Positions 37,136 through 49,029 of a stretch of 64,000 nt of DNA are shown here, piece after piece; within the stretch, counting starts at the first letter, position 1, and every line of letters begins with the position of its first letter. Location of the stretch: contig PUFA01000068.1 in the NCBI GenBank assembly GCA_003508835.1, positions 1,426,001 through 1,490,000 of the forward strand, given 5' to 3'. The notes beneath the pieces were generated by a model. The model saw only the letters and a list, made by a program, of their open reading frames with translations. It was not told where the DNA came from and ran no database searches. Origin of the DNA: Eonycteris spelaea (taxonomy: Eukaryota > Chordata > Mammalia > Chiroptera > Pteropodidae). The translations under genes and the position numbers were made by a program.

Positions 37136-38478
37136 AGCACATCTAAAAGGAATCTTGACTCTAATAACCCAGTTGGACCATATTGATACATATGTTAATG
37201 ACTGTAAAAGTTAAGGTTTGTTAAAATTGATGTAGATTTTTGGTACTGACTTGTCCCACATTGGGCAATAAGAATCCCAAATGCATTTGCAGAGAAGTAA
37301 AATGTTTTAGTTGTGGTATAGGTGCCTTATCCGTGATACTGAAACACAAGAGTGCATTGGAACAGTAGATTTGAAATCCTGATCCATGAACCAATGCCAA
37401 TATACAGAGAGGTTGTCACACACCAGCAACAAAATGAGGAAAATAGAGACAATGTAGTTTTTTTTTTTTGATGCATCTTCCCAAGTTCATGTTGAGCCTA
37501 TGTTTTTGGTATGAGTACATTCTTTTGTAAAATGGTAGAGATAGTAAATGGTGATTTGTTATTTTTTTAATGTCAGTACTTGGTAAAATAAGAACCTGGC
37601 AACCTTATATCAGTTTCTATTTGGGTATTGGAGAGGAGAGGGATGTTGGAGTATGGATATTGTACTGGTCAATGAAATCCAGAAATCATTGAAGCTCAGT
37701 GTGAGACTACATTTGCTTCTCTCTCACTTCAGACTCTGCTAACTCTTGTCCAAAATCTTCACATGCTTATTCATTTTCCTTTGGTTTCATTTTCTATTTT
37801 CATGAAGAAATGTGTGTGAATAAATGGCATTGCAACTTATGTTTCACTATTTCAATTTTTATAACTGTTAGTTTTTCATATCTCTTACAGATCTATTTTG
37901 TTTCTGAAGGACACAAACTTCTTTCCTCTCCTGAGATTTGGGGAGCTTATGCCTCTCTGTATTGTCATTCTATGACTGTGTAAAGATTACTATATGTAGT
38001 TACATTAGAGGAGTATAAAATGTAAGCAGTAGATCTGATCTCATCTCCAGTTACTCTCTACTGAGTTAGTGACAGCCCCTAACCAGTGTGGTTAAGAAAT
38101 TTTTCCAGTTGCTTGACCCCTCTTGTACTAATGTTCTTCTTTTCTCACTCCTTTTTGCAGGAAAAGTCTTCTCCCTAAAATAGTTCTTTGTTTCTCTTAC
38201 TCTTTTTATTTTCCTGATGGAGGTCTAATTTAGATATAGTCTTGAAAACTCTTTAATTGATTTCTGTGGAAACATTATTTCTATGGAAATTGTTCTATGA
38301 AATCCTCCCTTTGAACTTGTTGCTGTAGCTCTCTGTCTCTACATGAACACCCTGATGTGATTTCTCTGCTCAGAATTTGTTCCTTACTCTAGTACTGAAA
38401 AGTACTCTTTAATACCCCCATGCTCTTAGAATCTTACCTGATAACAGATGTCATTTTGTACATAAACATGGATGTTTG
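37136..38478. other. Unassigned intronic DNA
   Basis: No feature recognised. Pyrimidine-rich text around 37720-38420 could be old L2, but I cannot place motifs. Confidence 0.4.
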
Positions 38479-38479
38479 T

Positions 38480-38650
38480 ATGAATAACTCTGTTATTCTT
38501 CTCAATCAGGGAAGCACTATTATTAGTCTTATTTTAAAGATAACAAAACCAAGATTTAGAGTGAAAAAATAACTTGCTCAAGATCACATAACTAGTAAAC
38601 ACTGAAACTTAAAAATGAAGTGAGAATTTAACCAATGTGCTTTAAAGGTA
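38480..38650 (-). mobile_element. MIR SINE fragment, antisense
   Basis: GTCTTATTTTAAAGATAAC, AAAATAACTTGCTCAAGATC, ACATAACTAGTAAACAC follow the reversed MIR core. Confidence 0.75.
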
Positions 38651-39309
38651 GAGTATTATAGTTTTAAAAAATCACCGTAAAATTTTGCATTATATAGTCA
38701 TCAATATATAGGTCAAAGATACCAAAAAGAGAAATAAATCTTAAAATTATTTGTGTATGACTATGAATGAAATAATAGATACTCAAAAATCATAATTTCT
38801 ACTTTTGGCCATATTTCCTTATTTACTCAAATGTCCTTTTAGTATCTCAATCCTCACCTTCAAAAAGGCCCCATATAGTTTATTCATATTTATAACACTA
38901 CTGAATACAAATAACATTTTCCTAAATATAATGTATATAGGACAACCATTTTCAGTTAGAGTAGTAAGACATATTAGTTTATAACTCATTTCAGATAGGA
39001 ATCTTCACCGTATTCATTGTCTGTGGTAACGAAAACCTAATAGTTCAATAAACAAAATGTCTTAACACAAAGAGCAGAAATTCCTATAGCTGATTACTGC
39101 TTATTTTTCTTAGGAGCTTCTTGGAAGGCAAAATATAAAAGCTAGGAGATATATCTAAATCTAGTAGTCTAGAATTAGTACTAGCCTTATAAAGAATGAA
39201 GTATTAAAAAGCTCTGAGTAACCAGAAGGTTTAAGAAAAACTCCTAACCTTGAATAAGTAACAAAGCCATCCTAGAAATAGATCAACGCCTAGATATTAA
39301 TTCTGAACA

Positions 39310-39460
39310 GATTACAATTAACTCAAAGAAATGTGCACAAAACTTGAACAGCCACTTTACAAAAGAAGATGCCCAAATTTTCAACCTATAAAAAGAAGCT
39401 TAACTTCATAATGTAATGAAAATGCCAAACCATACTGTTTCTAAATTTAGTGTGTGTCTT
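39310..39460 (+). mobile_element. L1 fragment, sense (end of ORF2 region)
   Basis: GCACAAAACTTGAACAGCC, ACTTTACAAAAGAAGATGCC, then AAAAGAAGCTTAACTTC and AATGAAAATGCCAAACCATAC match the well-known late L1 stretch on small-animal alignments (..AACAGACACTTCACAAAAG..). Confidence 0.65.
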
Positions 39461-39689
39461 GAGGGAAAAACTAATTGAAGTTTGAGCAGTTTTCATTCCT
39501 CAACTGAGGCTTCTCTTCCAAATAACACAAAACAATGGAGGTTTTGGTCATCCTTCAAAATCTTGAGCCTCTCATGCAGCCCTCAGAATCAGCAAGTGAA
39601 TCGTGAGAGAAAATGGCTATCATATATTTTGGGCTCCTGGAGTTTATAAGTTGACATACCAGACCATTTTAATTCCACAAGTTTTTCTG

Positions 39690-40170
39690 GTTTCTTTCCA
39701 GCAATGTCATATGCTAAGTATAATTACACCTCCCTCTTCCCCAGCCACAATTCCTGTTCTTCTCAGAACTTCAGAATATGACTTTATTAGAAAGTGTCAT
39801 TGCAGATGTAATAAATTAAGATGGATATGCTGAAGTAAGGTGAGTTCCTAATTCAACATGACTGATGTCTTTGTGAAAAGAGGAGAAGTGACATAGAGAC
39901 AGAGAGACACACCTGGAAAATGCCATGGGAAGACACGGGCAGAAACTGGAATGATAGCAGAAAGACCAGGACTGCCAAGGATTGATGGCAACCACCAGAA
40001 GCTAGGAAGACACAAGGAAGGATACCACCCAGAATCCACCAGATTACCACCCAGGGAGCGTGGCCCAGCTGACACCTTGATTTTGCACCTCTAGCATCCA
40101 GAATTGTGAGAACTGTTGTTTTAAGCCACCTAGTTTGTGGTACGTTGTTATGGCAGCCCTTGGCCATTTA
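39690..40170 (+). mobile_element. MLT1-type MaLR LTR, sense
   Basis: AGAATATGACTTTATTAG, GTCATTGCAGATGTAATAAA, TTAAGATGGATATGCTG, CCATGGGAAGACACGGGC, GCTGACACCTTGATTTTGC, CCAGAATTGTGAGAACTG, TTTAAGCCACCTAGTTTGTG, TTGTTATGGCAGCCC are the MLT1 motifs in sense order. The two minus-strand frames (75 and 104 codons) are shadows. Confidence 0.85.
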
Positions 40171-40858
40171 GGCCAGGCTAGATCATCAGCCTGGCTCTAG
40201 AACTTACAAATAACTCCAGATAACATAGCAGCTATTGACGCCTGCCCACTTTTGTGGGTCTCTTCTGATCATTCATTTTGTCTTCATTGCTTCCACACAT
40301 CTTTACTGCCTTTAAATATTTTTATTTTTGCATTTCTTTGGCCTTTAACATTGTGCAACAACAGAATTTCCTTTTGCTTTTGTAATTTGTCCTGCCTAAT
40401 ACCAGAAGTTCCTCCTTAACTCTTTATTCCTGTCACCCTCCTGCAATCCAAATTTTGATGTATAAATAAGCCCATCATTTATAATATCTAAAATGTTATA
40501 TTTTTGTTAATTTTGGTTTTATTTATAAGCATTTCAAAAATGAAAATATTACTATAGCCCTTAAGTGTTTTAACTATGAGGTTTTGTTAGAATATATGTT
40601 TATATACCATTAAAAATAAGCTTGATTTGAATGTTTTCCTTAAATTGAACAATTATGCTAGCTTAAATTATAAGTTAAATTAATAGTAATAAATTAAAAG
40701 TAATTAATAAAATTAATACAATAATTTAATTCTTCTAATTGTTCATTTAAATAACCTGGTAATAAAAGCTACAGAGACTTAGTTTCTATTGATTGTATAC
40801 TATTCTATTTTTGAACCAACTTAAGGACCCATTTTCTTTATGATTATACTCTATTACC
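40171..40858. other. Unassigned AT-rich intronic DNA
   Basis: Very A/T-rich around 40480-40750. Nothing recognised. Confidence 0.45.
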
Positions 40859-40859
40859 C

Positions 40860-41660
40860 ACTGACATTCACTTAAAATCTTCTTTCTATGAATCTTCATC
40901 CTCCAGTAACTTCCAGAGGTGTTGCTTGTTACATTAACACACAAACATTCTCACCTGGATGTTCCGAGGGAGCCTCAAACCTATAGATCTAAAACTAACA
41001 TCATTATAACTTCTACAATTATAGTCCCTAACTTTGAGTTCCTCCTTTTTGCTTTTCCAGTTAAGTAAATGATGCACTCATCTGGTCTGTCTCAAGGTGT
41101 AGGAGTAAGTGATTCTCACATATTCCCCTTCTTACTCTTTCAACAAACTGGTGAGCAAATGCTGTTAATTCTACGATTTGAAAATCTTCCACATCTGTTC
41201 CTCCTTTTCATATCTGTCTGAATTCAAATCTTCATACTAATTCTGTGGTTTAGTTCTTCATTATCTCTCACCTTAAGTATTACAAGAATCTCCTTCTTTA
41301 AATTTTCTTTTGTTACCAGCTTCTTCCTCCTCCATCGTATGCTGAAAACTAGTCCCAAAGGTGTTCTTCTAAAGGATGAATCTCATAATCTTACCACCAT
41401 TATTAAAGATCTTTCTTGGTCCTTCAGTGTCTACAAAAAGGAATCACAGCTCTTTCACTCCAATAAAAACTCTTTAAATTTGTTATTTCCAATTTGCAAA
41501 TGTCATCTTCTTAAACCCATGAAATCTATACTCCAGCCATTTCACATATTGTGCTCTTCCATTTCAGAGTGACATGTCTACTTAAATCCCTATATTTTTA
41601 TACATGCAAAGTGAGAAGCCTCCCTCAAGGGCATTTGTCAGTTCCACTGAGCTTATATTC
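40860..41660 (+). mobile_element. L2 LINE, sense, long fragment
   Basis: TCTCACCTGGATGTTCCG, CATCATTATAACTTCTACAA, TGAATTCAAATCTTCATAC, ATTATCTCTCACCTTAAG, TATTACAAGAATCTCC, CATCTTCTTAAACCCATG are in sense L2 order. Confidence 0.7.
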
Positions 41661-42078
41661 TCATGCTTTCTAATAACTCTGGTTTCCTGTTCTCAGAAAA
41701 ACATTTTCTCCCATTCGTGTGCCTTTTGTCTTTTTTGACACATATCAATCCAGATTTTGAACACAGATTCCCCATTTCCTTTATTTTTATGCTGCCAAAT
41801 AACAACTTACATAGGCATTTGTGTGTGTGCCAAACTACTAACAATAAAATGAGGATGAGATAGATGGATCAACATTAAAGTATTTTGGCCATGAGGGCAT
41901 TTCTGTGGTTCTAGTAATGTTCTATTTCTTAGGACAGTGGTGGTTACTAGGTTATGCTAATGCTAAGAGAAATTGATATATAGTTATGATTTTTACACTT
42001 CTCTGTATTAATGTTTCATATAATGTTTTACCTACAAATAAAAGTTCTATAGCTACTATATCTAGACTAGCATTTCTT
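41661..42078. other. Unassigned intronic DNA
   Basis: Nothing firmly recognised. Confidence 0.4.
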
Positions 42079-42079
42079 C

Positions 42080-42600
42080 AATCTAAATTTTTTCACAGTA
42101 TTTCCCCTAAACACTTCACTCCCCTCCAGCTTTCTGCCACCATTGTGCTTGATCCCTCTCCCTTTCTATTTCTATAATCCTTACTTCTTTTTTTCTCACC
42201 AAAACAAATACCTTTCCATTTCATATGTAGGACTGTTTAGCTATTTTTTTTGTTTTCACATCTCCTTCAAAATTCTACCCTTGGAGAGGGTATGCTCACC
42301 TTTTGTGCCCAAAGCTGCTGCTAAAGTTACTTTGTACATGGAAGGCCATTTATTCTAGAGAAAAATGATGCCATCCCCACAGAAGATAAAGCAGTTACAG
42401 CAATATAATTTTTCCAGTTTCACACCAACATGTAAATAGAACTCTCATGTTACTACGCCAACATGTAAACATTTGGTGTTCATCTTTCTCCATTAAATTA
42501 TAGATTTATCAAGGAACTTTCTCATTCATCTGTTTTCCAAATTCCTCACGATGCCTTATATATAGCAAGTGCTTGATAAATATTGTTAAATAAATTTGAC
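42080..42600 (+). mobile_element. L2 LINE 3' end, sense
   Basis: CTTCACTCCCCTCCAGC, ACATCTCCTTCAAAATTC, ATTATAGATTTATCAAGG, CACGATGCCTTATATATAGC and AAGTGCTTGATAAATATTG run to the L2 terminus. Confidence 0.7.
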
Positions 42601-42644
42601 TTTATTTCTCTTAGACCTAGGCAGTGTCACAATGCCTAGAGAAC

Positions 42645-43020
42645 CTGAAACAGTGGTTTCCAATCTGTGGGCTGAGGGACCCAGGTATCACTGCTGATTT
42701 GTTGACTGGGTCTAGAATTCTTATGTGGTTGAGCATTGTCAGTAGACTGAACTATGCCTTGGACATCCTTGTGTGAACGCATGTATGTTTATATACACAT
42801 GTACCTATTTTTAAGCATAAGCTGTTGCAGTTAACAAATTATAAATTAACTTTTTAAAATTACTGAAATGATATTAGTTTATTGCCACTATGTATTTTCT
42901 ATGTCAAAAGATACTAAAAATACAAATAAGATTTATAGAGTGCATGGAATTTTTTGACATTAAAAGGATTTTGCATATTTGGAAAGGTTGGTCCCACTAG
43001 GTTAAAGGTGTTTCTTTTCC
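42645..43020. mobile_element. Possible hAT-type DNA transposon remnant
   Basis: Left edge CAGTGGTTTCCAATCTGTGG and right edge GGTTGGTCCCACTAG look like imperfect inverted ends of the CAGTGG type used by mammalian hAT elements. The interior is AT-rich and non-coding. Length and family are uncertain. Confidence 0.35.
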
Positions 43021-44073
43021 TTTCTGTTACAGTAAGTTTCCAGCTAGAAGTGTCTACATTTTCTCTGATGACTATGTCTTACAAGGACTTGAAGTAGTTT
43101 AGTTAAAGGATACTTCTTTATGCATAGGAATTTTTTTTTTCTGACATTTTGTTTTTATTTAAAATGTGTATTAGTGGTTAACCATTGTTCAAATCTCTTC
43201 ACCTTCTCTCAGCCTGAAACATGACTGAAAAAGCCAAAACAAGACATTGGAGAAAATAATTGTCTAGGTTAACAGTAGCTGAACAATAAGAAAAATATCA
43301 CAAGGGTGAAATAAAATAAAGTGCCCCAGCTAACTCATAGATTAGAGATTCCTCATTCTTGTACTATATTAGCACTTCCAACTGGATCTGGAAAAATAAT
43401 TAATCCAGTATGAAGAAAGGATTCTATGGTTACATATATCAGAATTATTACATTCTATATCCATCTTTTGGAGATCATAATATACATCAACATGTAGGAA
43501 AAGGACAAATGCTGTTGTAAAAATATTTAAATCCCCTTCTTTAACCCAGCAGCTCTTTTTTGTTTGTTTTACTGTGAACTTAACTTTCCTATATAACACC
43601 GATTAGCACCATACTTCAGGAAATGATATATGAGAACAATATTGTTAACCATATAGCAAAGAAGAAATTTGATCACATTATCCTAGTGTATGTGGTGAAA
43701 TATGCCAAGGAGAAGCCCATTTATGTCTTTATATTAGCCAAAGAATTAAATTAATTAGAATTTGATGTGACAGTTTTGGCTTAATACAATTATTGGATTT
43801 TTACATTTTGAAAATTTTCATTGCCAAGGAAAAAATTTTCTCCATCTTAGAGTTTTCTTTTTAAAAAATGGAACATAGTCATATCAAGCTCAGATACTAA
43901 CATATCCATCAAGTAAGTGATAGTGCATGTAATTTTCCATGATGAATATACACAAACAAGAAGTACTCAATGAGATTCCCAGAAGAAAACCTTGCATTAG
44001 AAACTGTAAAGGTTCCCAAACTCTTATGACACTAGAATTGGAACCTAAGATATATTTTAAAAATATTTAAACT
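43021..44073. other. Unassigned AT-rich intronic DNA
   Basis: No feature recognised. Confidence 0.45.
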
Positions 44074-44143
44074 AATATTACTCATCAATAGAAAGCAATG
44101 AAATATTGACATACCTAACAACATAGCAAAAAAAAAAAAAAAA
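44074..44143 (+). repeat. 57-bp perfect duplicate of an L1 segment plus A-run
   Basis: 44074-44130 is identical to 46546-46602, beginning AATATTACTC and ending CATAGCAAA. Here it runs straight into a run of 16 A (44128-44143), whereas the other copy continues AATCTCTAG. See the finding. Confidence 0.95.
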
Positions 44144-44144
44144 C

Positions 44145-44315
44145 ATGGATTTAGACCTAGAAGGTATATATTAAAAACTGAACCTAGAGCCACTACTAGG
44201 CTTCCTTGAATCTCAGTTTTCTCATATATGACTTGGGGTTGATTGTTAAAAATAATGCCTAATTCACAGGACTCTAATGAGCCTTCAGTGTAAGGATTTA
44301 TGGGAAAACGCTTGA
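44145..44315 (+). mobile_element. MIR SINE, sense
   Basis: TTGAATCTCAGTTTTCTCAT, GACTTGGGGTTGATTG, AATGCCTAATTCACAGG follow the MIR core. Confidence 0.65.
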
Positions 44316-44339
44316 AGATGAGATGGAAAAATGTCTGCT

Positions 44340-46838
44340 TGCAACAAAGATCAAGTAATAGAGACTGAATGTACTTCTTGCTTGAAACAACAACAAAACA
44401 AGAAAAAATATATAAAACACAGTTTTCACAACATTGGACATCAAGCGATGAACGTCAGTTATTCTTAAGAGACAAATAAATGAGGTGCCCACTGAGTTGA
44501 GGGTTTTGTGTATTCAGAGACCCAAAAAGCTACAATATGCAGTGCACAGGAATAAAGAGGAAAGAGCTGCACAAAAAGGAACTCTGGAGATCTGCAGAGG
44601 CTCCCTCTAGAGTATTCAGCTGAGTATTGATCTCTACATGCATTCATTCGAGGTTGGTAAAGAACCACTCTGAAGAATTAGAGAGAACAGTGCTTCAGGC
44701 ACCCATATGGAACAAGTAACATTGTCTGTCTCCAGCAGTAAGACTGGAAAAACTTACAGTTCAGAGAGTTAAAACAATACTTAAGGGACATTTTATAGCT
44801 TTAACTGACTATATTAGAAAGAAAATCTCAAGTCAGTGACTAAAGAGCCACCTTACGAAATCTGGAAAATAAGAGGAAATTAAAATCAAAGTAAGTAGGA
44901 GAAAGAAAGCAATAGATCAAAATGAAACTCAGTGAAATATAAAACAGAAATGGTAGAGAAAATCAAAACTAAAGCCTGATTCTTTGGAAAAAAATCAACA
45001 AAATTGGGGGGGGGGGGCAGATGGAACAGGAAAAGAGGAAAAAACACACAAATTACCAGTATCAGAAATGAGAGGTAAATTCACTATCAGTCTACAGATA
45101 TGAAAAGGAAAATAAGAAAATATTTTAAAAAACAACTCTATCAAATACATCTGTCTACTTAAATAAAATGAAACAATTCTTTGAAATGCACAAAATACCA
45201 AAGTTCACTAAATAGACAAGTTGAATAGACCTTTATCTGTTAAAGAAATTAAATTTGTAGTGAAAAATTTTCCCACAAAGAAAGCTCAGGCCAGATGATT
45301 TCACTGGTGAATTGCTACCATATATTTAAGGGATTCTACTTAAAGTCTACCAGAAAATTAGAGGCAGGAATACTTTCCAATGCAATCAACAAAGCTAGCA
45401 TTACCCCGAACTAAAACCAGACCAAGGTATCACAAGAAAAGAAAGCTATAGACCAATGCACCTCATAGTCATTGGTGTAAATATTCTAAACAGAACTTGA
45501 ACAATTCATATCCAAAAATATGTAAAAAGTATACTATATCATGCCCAAATAGGACTTATCCCAAAATGTAAGGTTGATTTAATAGTCAAAATTAGTCAAT
45601 GTAATTTATTGTATTAAAAACCACAGAATTATTAAATATGTCAAAATTTAATATTAATTTCTGATACATTCTCAGCAAACTAGCAATAGACTAAATTTCT
45701 TCAACCTAATAAGATTTGCCCTAGTATCAGGATAGGACGTTGACTCTTACCACCAGAGGTTTCAGTCATTGAAATATACATCAACTAAAGAAATAAAAGC
45801 CACCCAGATTTGAAACAATAAAGTAAAATTGTATTTATTAACAAATGATATGATTGCCTATTTAGAAAATCCAATTGCATCTGCAACAAGTTCTAGTGAG
45901 TTTACGAAGTCTGCAGTATATGAGATTAATATACAGAAATCTATTGTATGTCTATATAATAGCAGTAAATAATTAGAAAGTAAAATAAAACTATTACCAA
46001 TTAAAATAATATAAAATACATGAAATGGTGGTAAATCTGGCAATATAGGTGCAAATCTTTGTACTGAAAGCTGTGAAACATTACTCAGAAAATTGAAGAT
46101 TTAAATAAATGGAGAGATACACTGTGTGCACATTATCAGAATACTCAGTAATGTTAAGGTCCCATTCTCCAAAAATTGATCTATAGATTCAAAAAATTCC
46201 AAAATATTCATAGTCTTTTAAAAATAGAAATTGATAAACTCATTTAAAATTTTATGGAAATGCAAATAACCTAGACTACTCAAAATAACTGAAAACAAGA
46301 ATAATGTTGGCAGATTAACACTATTTGATTTTTAAGACTCAGTAGAAAAATAGAGTAATAAAAACAGGATGATATCAGCATAAAGATAGACAAATAGATC
46401 CATAAAACAGAACAGGTAATTTAGAAACAGACCCACATGTACATGGAAAAATAGTTGTGACAAAGATGTTCAAGCAGTTCAGGGGAGAAAAGATAGGTTT
46501 CTGAACAAATGTCACTGGAAAATTTGGATAGCCATAGGTCTAATGAATATTACTCATCAATAGAAAGCAATGAAATATTGACATACCTAACAACATAGCA
46601 AATCTCTAGAAAATGCAAAATAATCTACGATGACAGAAAGTAGATCAGTGGTTGCTAGAAATGGGAAGGATAAAAAAGGTTCATGAGGAAACTCACAGAG
46701 ATGATGGAATGTACACATTCATTATCTTGATGGCTGTAATAGTTTCACAAAAGTATATATACATAAAAATTTTTCAAGCTGGTCACTTTTAAGATATGAA
46801 GTTAATTATATTTCAATTATACTTAATAAAGCTTTTAA
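44340..46838 (+). mobile_element. Old L1 LINE, sense, internally deleted
   Basis: From 44500 an L1 5' region-like part (GAGGTGCCCACTGAGTTGAG, GGAGATCTGCAGAGGCTCCC). From 44790 decayed ORF2: TTTATAGCTTTAACTGAC, TGAAACTCAGTGAAATAT, GGCCAGATGATTTCACTGG, ATAGACCAATGCACCTC, CAAACTAGCAATAGAC. From 46480 the late part (GATAGCCATAGGTC, GTAGATCAGTGGTTGCTAG) and a terminus at TTAATAAAGCTTTTAAG. About 2.5 kb remains of a 6-7 kb element. No open reading frame survives, so no active enzyme. A run of 13 G sits at 45005-45017. Confidence 0.8.
46546..46602 (+). repeat. 57-bp perfect duplicate, copy inside the L1
   Basis: Identical to 44074-44130. Its left edge coincides with the L1 deletion junction: the preceding L1 text (GATAGCCATAGGTC) belongs several hundred bases upstream in a normal L1. 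Confidence 0.95.
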
Positions 46839-47039
46839 GACTTATGTAAGTGCATATAGGCTTTAGGGAATTCTAGCAAATAACCAAATCCTCGGTCTCC
46901 TATATCTCTTGTGATTTTGATGCTTATATCCAAAGATAAATGTTTTTTTTCCTCTTGCTTTCAATCTCTAAGCTCATCTCTTTTGAGCTTCCCACTGCAG
47001 CATGTCTCTCAGATGGCTTGTTAGGCTGTGCTGTGGTAA

Positions 47040-47235
47040 TGGACAGGAGAATTTCTGAGTGAGCACCTGGGTTAAGTTCTGTTCCACCACTCACTCACTC
47101 TGTAACCTTGGGCCAGTTACCTAGCTTGTCTTCTCATTAATAGACTTTAGATAAAACTTATATTTTAGAGTCAATATGAAGGTTTAAAAAAATGGTATAT
47201 GTAAAGATTCTATAAAAAGATCTCTAGAAATGTTG
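47040..47235 (+). mobile_element. MIR SINE, sense
   Basis: GAGCACCTGGGTTAAGTTC, CTCTGTAACCTTGGGCCAG, TTACCTAGCTTGTCTTCTC follow the tRNA-like half and core of MIR. Confidence 0.8.
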
Positions 47236-47934
47236 TACTAAAACTTTGTACTTACAGTTATCACAGTAGATTGTACTTTAGAAAGCATTTGCATTTAAGT
47301 TATTATAAAAAAGAAATATACCATGTGGTATAAGTAAATATATTTTCCAATAACTTAGAGGCTAGGAATAATGATTAATAGCATATTATTATTATACAAC
47401 AGAAAAAAAACAGATGTTTTCTCTGCCTCTTATTGCCTTAGTCTTTACACTAATGTACTTATTTTAGTCTAGTATACCTGCCTGATAACAGGTGCCATTC
47501 CCTAAGCCAATTTTTAATTTTAATTTTATGAGTTTGATTTTATCTGAGTTTCAGATGCTATATGAGTTTACTCACATCACCATGACAACTGTGTGAGCTA
47601 GTTGTTGCCACAGCCCTCATGGTTAGCCTTGTGTTTTAACATTGCAGTAATTGCCAGTGTCATAACCTTTTAAAATGGTAGAGAAGTGACACTCAGGCAA
47701 GATGGCTACTAAATAAAGAAGCAACTGTCCCCACAGCTTTGATATAAAATTGAGGTGACAAGAGACCCTCTGACAAAAATATGAAAGAGCTCAACTAAAT
47801 GAACATCATACTCTTACAATGCTGGGTAATGCTGGGGTGGAATCCAGGGGAAACATAAGATCTGTTACTCGACTTCAAGGTATCAACAGAAGAATAAAAT
47901 AAATGTTATTGAAACTAGATAAGTTATTTGTTTC
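47236..47934. other. Unassigned intronic DNA
   Basis: Nothing recognised; AT-rich. Confidence 0.4.
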
Positions 47935-47973
47935 TCTAGCAAATATTTACTGAATGCCTACAAGTGCCACTTA

Positions 47974-48106
47974 TTATATATATATATATATATACACACA
48001 CACATATATGTGTATATACACATATACATATACACACATATACACACACACATATATACATACACACACACATATGTGTGTGTGTGTATGTATGTATGTG
48101 TGTGTG
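47974..48106 (+). repeat. Compound (TA)n/(CA)n/(TG)n microsatellite
   Basis: About 130 bases of alternating TA, CA and TG units. 48062-48085 is a perfect 24-base palindrome centred on CATATG. Frames of 60-80 codons here on both strands are repeat shadows. Confidence 0.95.
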
Positions 48107-48223
48107 ATACAGATATTTTTAATGCTGGAGTCATAGCTTTAAACAAAATACAGAAAAATACCTGCCTTCGTGGAGGTTACATTCTTGTTAGGGCAGACAG
48201 GTTAAAACAAAATAGACAAGTAA

Positions 48224-48441
48224 GTCTATGGCCATGCTACCCTGAACAATAGGTCCTGTCTGATCTTGGAAGCTAGGCAAGGTCAGTCCAGGTTAGTATT
48301 TGGATGGGAGACCACCTAGGAAGACCAGGTGATATAGACATAAAAAATCTTAAAAAAATTAAAAATTAAAGGGATTGCAAGCCAACAAGTTCCTTGAAAT
48401 CTGTGAGGTCAACCAAGGGCTGCCTTGACTTAAAAAAAAAA
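48224..48441 (+). mobile_element. 5S-rRNA-derived SINE, long form
   Basis: 5S-like head (GTCTATGGCCATGCTACCC, TGATCTTGGAAGCTAGGC, GGATGGGAGACCACCTAGG), an A-rich linker at about 48340-48370, then an extra module of about 65 bases (GAAATCTGTGAGGTCAACC, AAGGGCTGCCTTGACTT) and a poly-A tail. Perfect 13-base target-site duplications AATAGACAAGTAA lie at 48211-48223 and 48442-48454, inside an L2. The intact duplication marks a clean retroposition event. Confidence 0.95.
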
Positions 48442-49029
48442 AATAGACAAGTAAATTATGTATTCTATTATATGGTGATAACTGCTAAAAAATTAGGGCA
48501 GGAAGCATAATAGAATGTTAGGGAGGATGTAATTTACATAGGATGGTCAGGGATGAACTTACTGAGAAAATGACTTTTTGTAAACCCTAGGAGGAGGTGA
48601 GGGAGTCACCCAGGTGGACATAGAGGAAGATAATTTAAGGAATAGGGAATTATGGGTACAAAGTCCAGAGAGGGGTGTGAGTTGTCATATTTGAAGAAAC
48701 AGATGGAAAGCTAGTACGGCTGTAGCAAAGGAAGTTGGGGGAAAGTACTAGGAGATGATGGCAACGAGGTAAAGGAGGGTGAGATTTTGTAGAGGCTTGT
48801 TAGTATTGTATTGACCTTGGCTTTTACTGATGTGAAACATAAAACCATTAGTTGATTTGGACAAAGGAAGGACTTGAACTGGCTTTTCTTAAAGACCACT
48901 TGACCATCATGTTAAGAATAAATGGTAAGTGTAGGCAAAAAAAAAATCGGGGAAATAATTAGAAGGCTATTGCAGTAAAGATGACAGATAATGGCTTGGA
49001 TCCCAGCAGCAGCAGTAGAAGCAGTGAGT

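Noticed and set aside
47954..48252. Frames rich in Tyr, Ile, His, Thr and Val on both strands
   Set aside because: Shadows of the TA/CA/TG compound repeat and the adjoining SINE.
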